Shown piece by piece: positions 54,304 to 57,763 of a DNA stretch of 57,763 bases; the first letter of the stretch is position 1; every line of letters begins with the position of its first letter. Origin of the DNA: an uncultured Flavobacteriaceae bacterium (GTDB taxonomy: Bacteria; Bacteroidota; Bacteroidia; Flavobacteriales; Flavobacteriaceae); assembly GCA_905479475.1 (NCBI GenBank), contig CAJQMT010000023.1, forward strand, positions 1 through 57,763. Direction: 5' to 3'. The notes under the pieces were generated by a model. The model was not told the origin of the DNA. It ran no database searches and was given only the letters and a program-made list of their open reading frames with translations. The position numbers and the translations under genes are program-made.

Positions 54304-57300
54304 ATGAGAAATGGAGTAAGATTAAAAAAACAAGGACTTGTGTGCTTGCTTGTTTTGTTAGGAATCGGAACGATGCCTGCGCAATATCAATATATAAATG
54401 GCCCAAGCATTGCAACGCAAGGAGAATCGAAACGCTATTATCTAACCGGAGTAGACACCAACCTTTTGCAGATACAAAATTGGGAAGTCAATGGCGGTAC
54501 CATACAAGGGGATGATCGCGGTGTTTCTTCAATAGAGGTTGTATGGCATACCCCAGAAGCTAATAATTCCGTTCGTATCATATTCGCAGATTTGGAAGGC
54601 CCTGATTACTACGAAGAAACCATAGAAGTAAGAGTAAACCCTGCAGAGCAGCCAGAACTAAATGGCCCAAGCACGGCAACGCTAGGAGAATCGAAACGCT
54701 ATTATGTAACCGGAGTAGACACCAACCTTATGGAAATTCAATACTGGGAAGCAGACGGAGGCGAGATACAAGGAAATGATTTTGGTGTTTCTTCCGTAGA
54801 GGTTGTATGGGATACCCCAGGAGCAAATAACACAATTATGGTAGAATTGGCCACCTTGGACGGCTACGAGAATTTTGAAGAAACCATAACAGTAGCGGTA
54901 ACTGAAGCGGTAGAATTACCACTACTAACGTGGTATCAAGACCTTGATCAGGATGGATTTGGTGATCCCAATGTTTCCATAGAACAAGAAACACAACCAG
55001 AAGACTATGTTCAAGACAATACAGATTTGTGTCCAACACTTGCAGGAACAAATTTTGGATGTCCCTCTTTGAATGCTAGCAATCAAAATTACATCCACAC
55101 AACCCACTACCAACAGCCCTATTCAGAAAGCGAGTTAGCCACAGTGCCCAACAATGACAAACAAGAAAACATTACCTATTACGACGGCCTCGGCAGGCCC
55201 ATGCAACACATCGGAATCCGCGCAGGCGGTAGTGGCGAAGACCTGATTACCCCCATCACCTACGATGCCTATGGCCGACAAGACAAAGAGTACTTGCCCT
55301 ATGCCGCCACCAGCAACAACGGCTTGTACCGAGCCGACGACCCCACAGGCCAAGCCCAGCAGTTTTACCAAACCAAATACCCCGACGATTTTGAAAACCT
55401 TCTTTTAGAAGAAGTAAACCCCTATGCCGAAAAAATCTTTGAAAAGTCGCCACTGAACAGGGTCTTGGAACAAGCCGCTCCTGGAAAAGACTGGGCAGCC
55501 GGCAACGGCCACACCATCAAATTTGACTACCAAACCAACAGCGCCAACGAAGTACTGCTCTTTGCGGTTTCCTTTGCCCAAAACAACCCCGAACAACCCC
55601 AGTTGGAATTGCCCACTTCCTATTACCCAGCCGCATCGCTCTACAAAACCGTGACCAAAGACGAAAACTGGCGCAGCTATGACAAAAAAGACCGCACCAC
55701 CGAAGAATTTAAAAACAAACAAGGACAGGTGGTCTTAAAACGAACCTACAACCAACAACAAGCACACGATACCTACTATGTGTACGACGATTTTGGCAAC
55801 CTGACCTATGTGATTCCTCCCAAAGCTGCTGAAACTATTTTTAGCCAAGCCACCACCAGTGCACATACCGTGGTCTTTCCACAAAGTGCCTTTACACAAA
55901 CAAGTTATGGTTCAGGAAATGTAGAAGTACAAATCACAGGAGATCAAATACAGGTTACCTTCAACGCTGGTTTTAGCCCCAACACTCTGAGCGGTGCTCC
56001 ACAAGAGATCCATGCCCCTTGTACATTGCCCGACTTGTTTTTAGGCTATGTACAAACATCGCATCCCTACAACGGTGTTTCCGCCGCTATCAGAGACGGG
56101 AAACTACAAATCAACAATCCCTACAATTTGAGTATTACCAGCATCAATGGGGTGTTAACACAAGCCCTAGACCCCTCCTGTGGCGCCCCTGAATTGGATA
56201 CCGATGTGTTGAACGATCTTTGCTACCAATACAAATACGATAGCAGAAACCGCCTGATCGAGAAAAAAATACCTGGCAAAGGCTGGGAATCCATTGTGTA
56301 CGACAAGCTAGACCGCCCTGTACTTACCCAAGATGCCAATCTGAAAGTACAAAACCAATGGCTGTTTACCAAATACGATCTCTTTGGCAGAGTGGCTTAT
56401 ACTGGACTTGCCAGCACCTCTTACAATTCCAGAACTTATTTGCAACAAGGCATCCACACCATGACCACCCCATCTGTGAGCAGAACCGACAGCCCCCAAA
56501 CTCTTGCCGGTACCCCGCTCTATTACCAAGACATTTCCTACCCGAATCTTTCAATAAGTGCCCTACATACGCTCAATTACTTCGACAGTTACCTGCCATT
56601 GCCCGCAGAGCTCACTGCCCCCACCGAGGTATTTGACCAATCGGTAACCACCCGTACCCAAGGGCTGTCGACCCTTTCCAAAGTCCGTGTTTTAGACACA
56701 GACCAGTGGCGTACCACGGTGCATTATTACGATGAAAAAGCGAGACCTATTTACACCCATACCAAAAACGAAGCCCTCAACACCACAGACATTGTGGAGT
56801 ACAAGCTCGATTTTACAGGCACGATTTTGGAAAGAAAAACCACCCATACCAAAGACAACAAGGCCCCCATCATCACCACAGACCGCTATACCTACGACCC
56901 CATGGGCAGGCTGCTTGCCCACAAACAACAGATCAACGACCAAGCCGAAGAATTAATCGTGTACAACACCTACGACGCACTCGGGCAACTCGAAAGCAAA
57001 AAAGTAGGCGGTGCCGTTGCCGCACAAACCGAAAATTCCGAAGGCCTACAAACCGTAAACTATACCTACAACATTCGCGGATGGCTCAAAAGCATCAACG
57101 AAGACACAAACTCAGACAATGACTTGTTTGATTTTAGTTTGACATACAACCAACCCACCAGTGGAGTCGCCCTGTACAATGGCAATATCTCCCAAACCCG
57201 TTGGAAAACAGACAACGACCAGTTTGCCCGCCATTACAGCTATAGGTACGACGATTTGAACCGCATTACCGCTGCTTACTACCATGTCTGGTCCGAAAAC

Positions 57301-57763
57301 GGTCGTTTCCACCTAGGAAGCCTTTCCTACGACAAAAACGGAAACCTCCAACGTTTGTACAGAACAGGAGCCATCGTAGACAATCCCGATGTAAAAAATG
57401 CCAGCCATTACGGCACCATGGATTATCTGAATTATACCTATGACGGCAACCAACTGCAAAAGGTAACCGACACTGGCAATAAAAACTACGGCTTTAAAGA
57501 CGGCTCCAATACCGACAACGATTATGCCTACGATGCCAATGGAAACATGACCGAAGACAAAAACAAAGGCATTGCAAACATAGAATACAACCACCTCAAT
57601 TTGCCCACCGAAGTGCAATTTGGAACCACTGACAAAATTAGCTATCTTTACGAAGCTACCGGAAAAAAATTGGAAAAGAACGTCATGGAAAACCAAACAA
57701 CCATCACCACACAATACGCAGGCAATGTGATTTACCAGAACGATGTGCTCCAGTTTTTCCATA
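54304..57763 (+). CDS. Secreted DUF6443 / RHS-repeat protein, 3' partial
   Basis: Open from the ATG at 54304 to the right edge, at least 1153 residues with no stop. Signal peptide (LVCLLVLLGIGTMPAQ), two 88-residue PKD-like repeats (about 32-205), and a calcium-binding stretch like thrombospondin type 3 (DLDQDGFGDP, about 217). A DUF6443 domain follows (about 260-390, ITYYDGLGRPMQHIGI), then many YD/RHS repeats (YDDFGNLTYVIPP, YDALGQLESKK, YDANGNMTEDKNKG). The end is at the point where the RHS core should begin. RHS barrels in other phyla encapsulate a C-terminal toxin; whether this one does lies outside the window. The gene is C-rich on this strand and unlike its AT-rich surroundings. Confidence 0.9.
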   Translation, partial: MRNGVRLKKQGLVCLLVLLGIGTMPAQYQYINGPSIATQGESKRYYLTGVDTNLLQIQNWEVNGGTIQGDDRGVSSIEVVWHTPEANNSVRIIFADLEGPDYYEETIEVRVNPAEQPELNGPSTATLGESKRYYVTGVDTNLMEIQYWEADGGEIQGNDFGVSSVEVVWDTPGANNTIMVELATLDGYENFEETITVAVTEAVELPLLTWYQDLDQDGFGDPNVSIEQETQPEDYVQDNTDLCPTLAGTNFGCPSLNASNQNYIHTTHYQQPYSESELATVPNNDKQENITYYDGLGRPMQHIGIRAGGSGEDLITPITYDAYGRQDKEYLPYAATSNNGLYRADDPTGQAQQFYQTKYPDDFENLLLEEVNPYAEKIFEKSPLNRVLEQAAPGKDWAAGNGHTIKFDYQTNSANEVLLFAVSFAQNNPEQPQLELPTSYYPAASLYKTVTKDENWRSYDKKDRTTEEFKNKQGQVVLKRTYNQQQAHDTYYVYDDFGNLTYVIPPKAAETIFSQATTSAHTVVFPQSAFTQTSYGSGNVEVQITGDQIQVTFNAGFSPNTLSGAPQEIHAPCTLPDLFLGYVQTSHPYNGVSAAIRDGKLQINNPYNLSITSINGVLTQALDPSCGAPELDTDVLNDLCYQYKYDSRNRLIEKKIPGKGWESIVYDKLDRPVLTQDANLKVQNQWLFTKYDLFGRVAYTGLASTSYNSRTYLQQGIHTMTTPSVSRTDSPQTLAGTPLYYQDISYPNLSISALHTLNYFDSYLPLPAELTAPTEVFDQSVTTRTQGLSTLSKVRVLDTDQWRTTVHYYDEKARPIYTHTKNEALNTTDIVEYKLDFTGTILERKTTHTKDNKAPIITTDRYTYDPMGRLLAHKQQINDQAEELIVYNTYDALGQLESKKVGGAVAAQTENSEGLQTVNYTYNIRGWLKSINEDTNSDNDLFDFSLTYNQPTSGVALYNGNISQTRWKTDNDQFARHYSYRYDDLNRITAAYYHVWSENGRFHLGSLSYDKNGNLQRLYRTGAIVDNPDVKNASHYGTMDYLNYTYDGNQLQKVTDTGNKNYGFKDGSNTDNDYAYDANGNMTEDKNKGIANIEYNHLNLPTEVQFGTTDKISYLYEATGKKLEKNVMENQTTITTQYAGNVIYQNDVLQFFH
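54397..54915 (+). repeat. Two tandem copies of a 264-base (88-codon) domain repeat
   Basis: Copy one starts at 54397 and copy two at 54661, both in the reading frame. They share nearly identical stretches (AATGGCCCAAGCA, GGAGAATCGAAACGCTATTA, ACCGGAGTAGACACCAACCT). The encoded unit NGPSxATxGESKRYYxTGVDTNL ... GVSSxEVVW looks like a PKD-type immunoglobulin fold. High DNA identity in the first half implies recent duplication or ongoing exchange. Confidence 0.9.

Noticed and set aside
51362-57763. The two RHS genes as one gene broken by a stop or frameshift
   Set aside because: The second frame starts two bases after the first stop with its own signal peptide and its own N-terminal domains, so they are two complete start-to-end designs.

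Overview
The window comes from a Bacteroidota genome, almost certainly a member of the Flavobacteriaceae. Three things point there: genes found essentially only in that phylum (gldJ, porU and porV of gliding and type IX secretion, Y_Y_Y-domain regulators, DUF6443-type RHS proteins), promoter elements of the TTTG / TAnnTTTG type, and the near absence of Shine-Dalgarno sequences except in front of rpsU. Base composition looks AT-rich throughout, except for the last ~2.7 kb, which is visibly richer in C and G.

Layout. 1-12.6 kb: a membrane-anchored LuxR-type regulator cut by the left edge, a LOG-family nucleotide hydrolase, an outer-membrane barrel protein, uvrA, a PspC-domain peptide, a TrkA-type potassium channel, a sodium:alanine symporter, a helix-hairpin-helix protein and an acyl-CoA dehydrogenase. 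12.6-27.8 kb: the translation and transcription core, rpsU - Xer recombinase - raiA - tRNA-Thr/Tyr/Gly/Thr - tuf - tRNA-Trp - secE - nusG - rplK - rplA - rplJ - rplL - attenuator - rpoB - rpoC, closed by a strong terminator. 27.8-34.9 kb: a DUF3467 protein, guaA, a LysM/periplasmic-binding-like protein, a PHP-type tyrosine phosphatase, a BadF-type sugar kinase and murF. 35-43.6 kb: gldJ, then divergently porU and porV (type IX secretion), a small membrane protein and a KAS III-type ketoacyl synthase.

43.6-49.8 kb is the most unusual part: a compact minus-strand operon encoding a type IV filament / type II secretion-like machine. It holds a pseudopilin, an A24 prepilin peptidase, a GspE/PilB ATPase, a secretin, a GspL-like (PilM-PilN) protein and a GspM/PilO-like protein. 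No GspF/PilC platform gene and no second pilin are present. Divergent from it, after a long structured-looking non-coding region, lie an OmpH/Skp-like chaperone and two secreted RHS/YD-repeat proteins. The second runs off the right edge. The first RHS gene is compositionally mosaic, with an AT-rich body and a C/G-rich 3' end that matches the following gene.

How the genes work together: the central block is an ordinary, probably co-expressed, growth-rate operon. gldJ, porU and porV serve the type IX system that exports and anchors surface proteins. The T2SS-like operon plus the chaperone and RHS pair may form a separate envelope module. The functional link between them is inferred from adjacency only.
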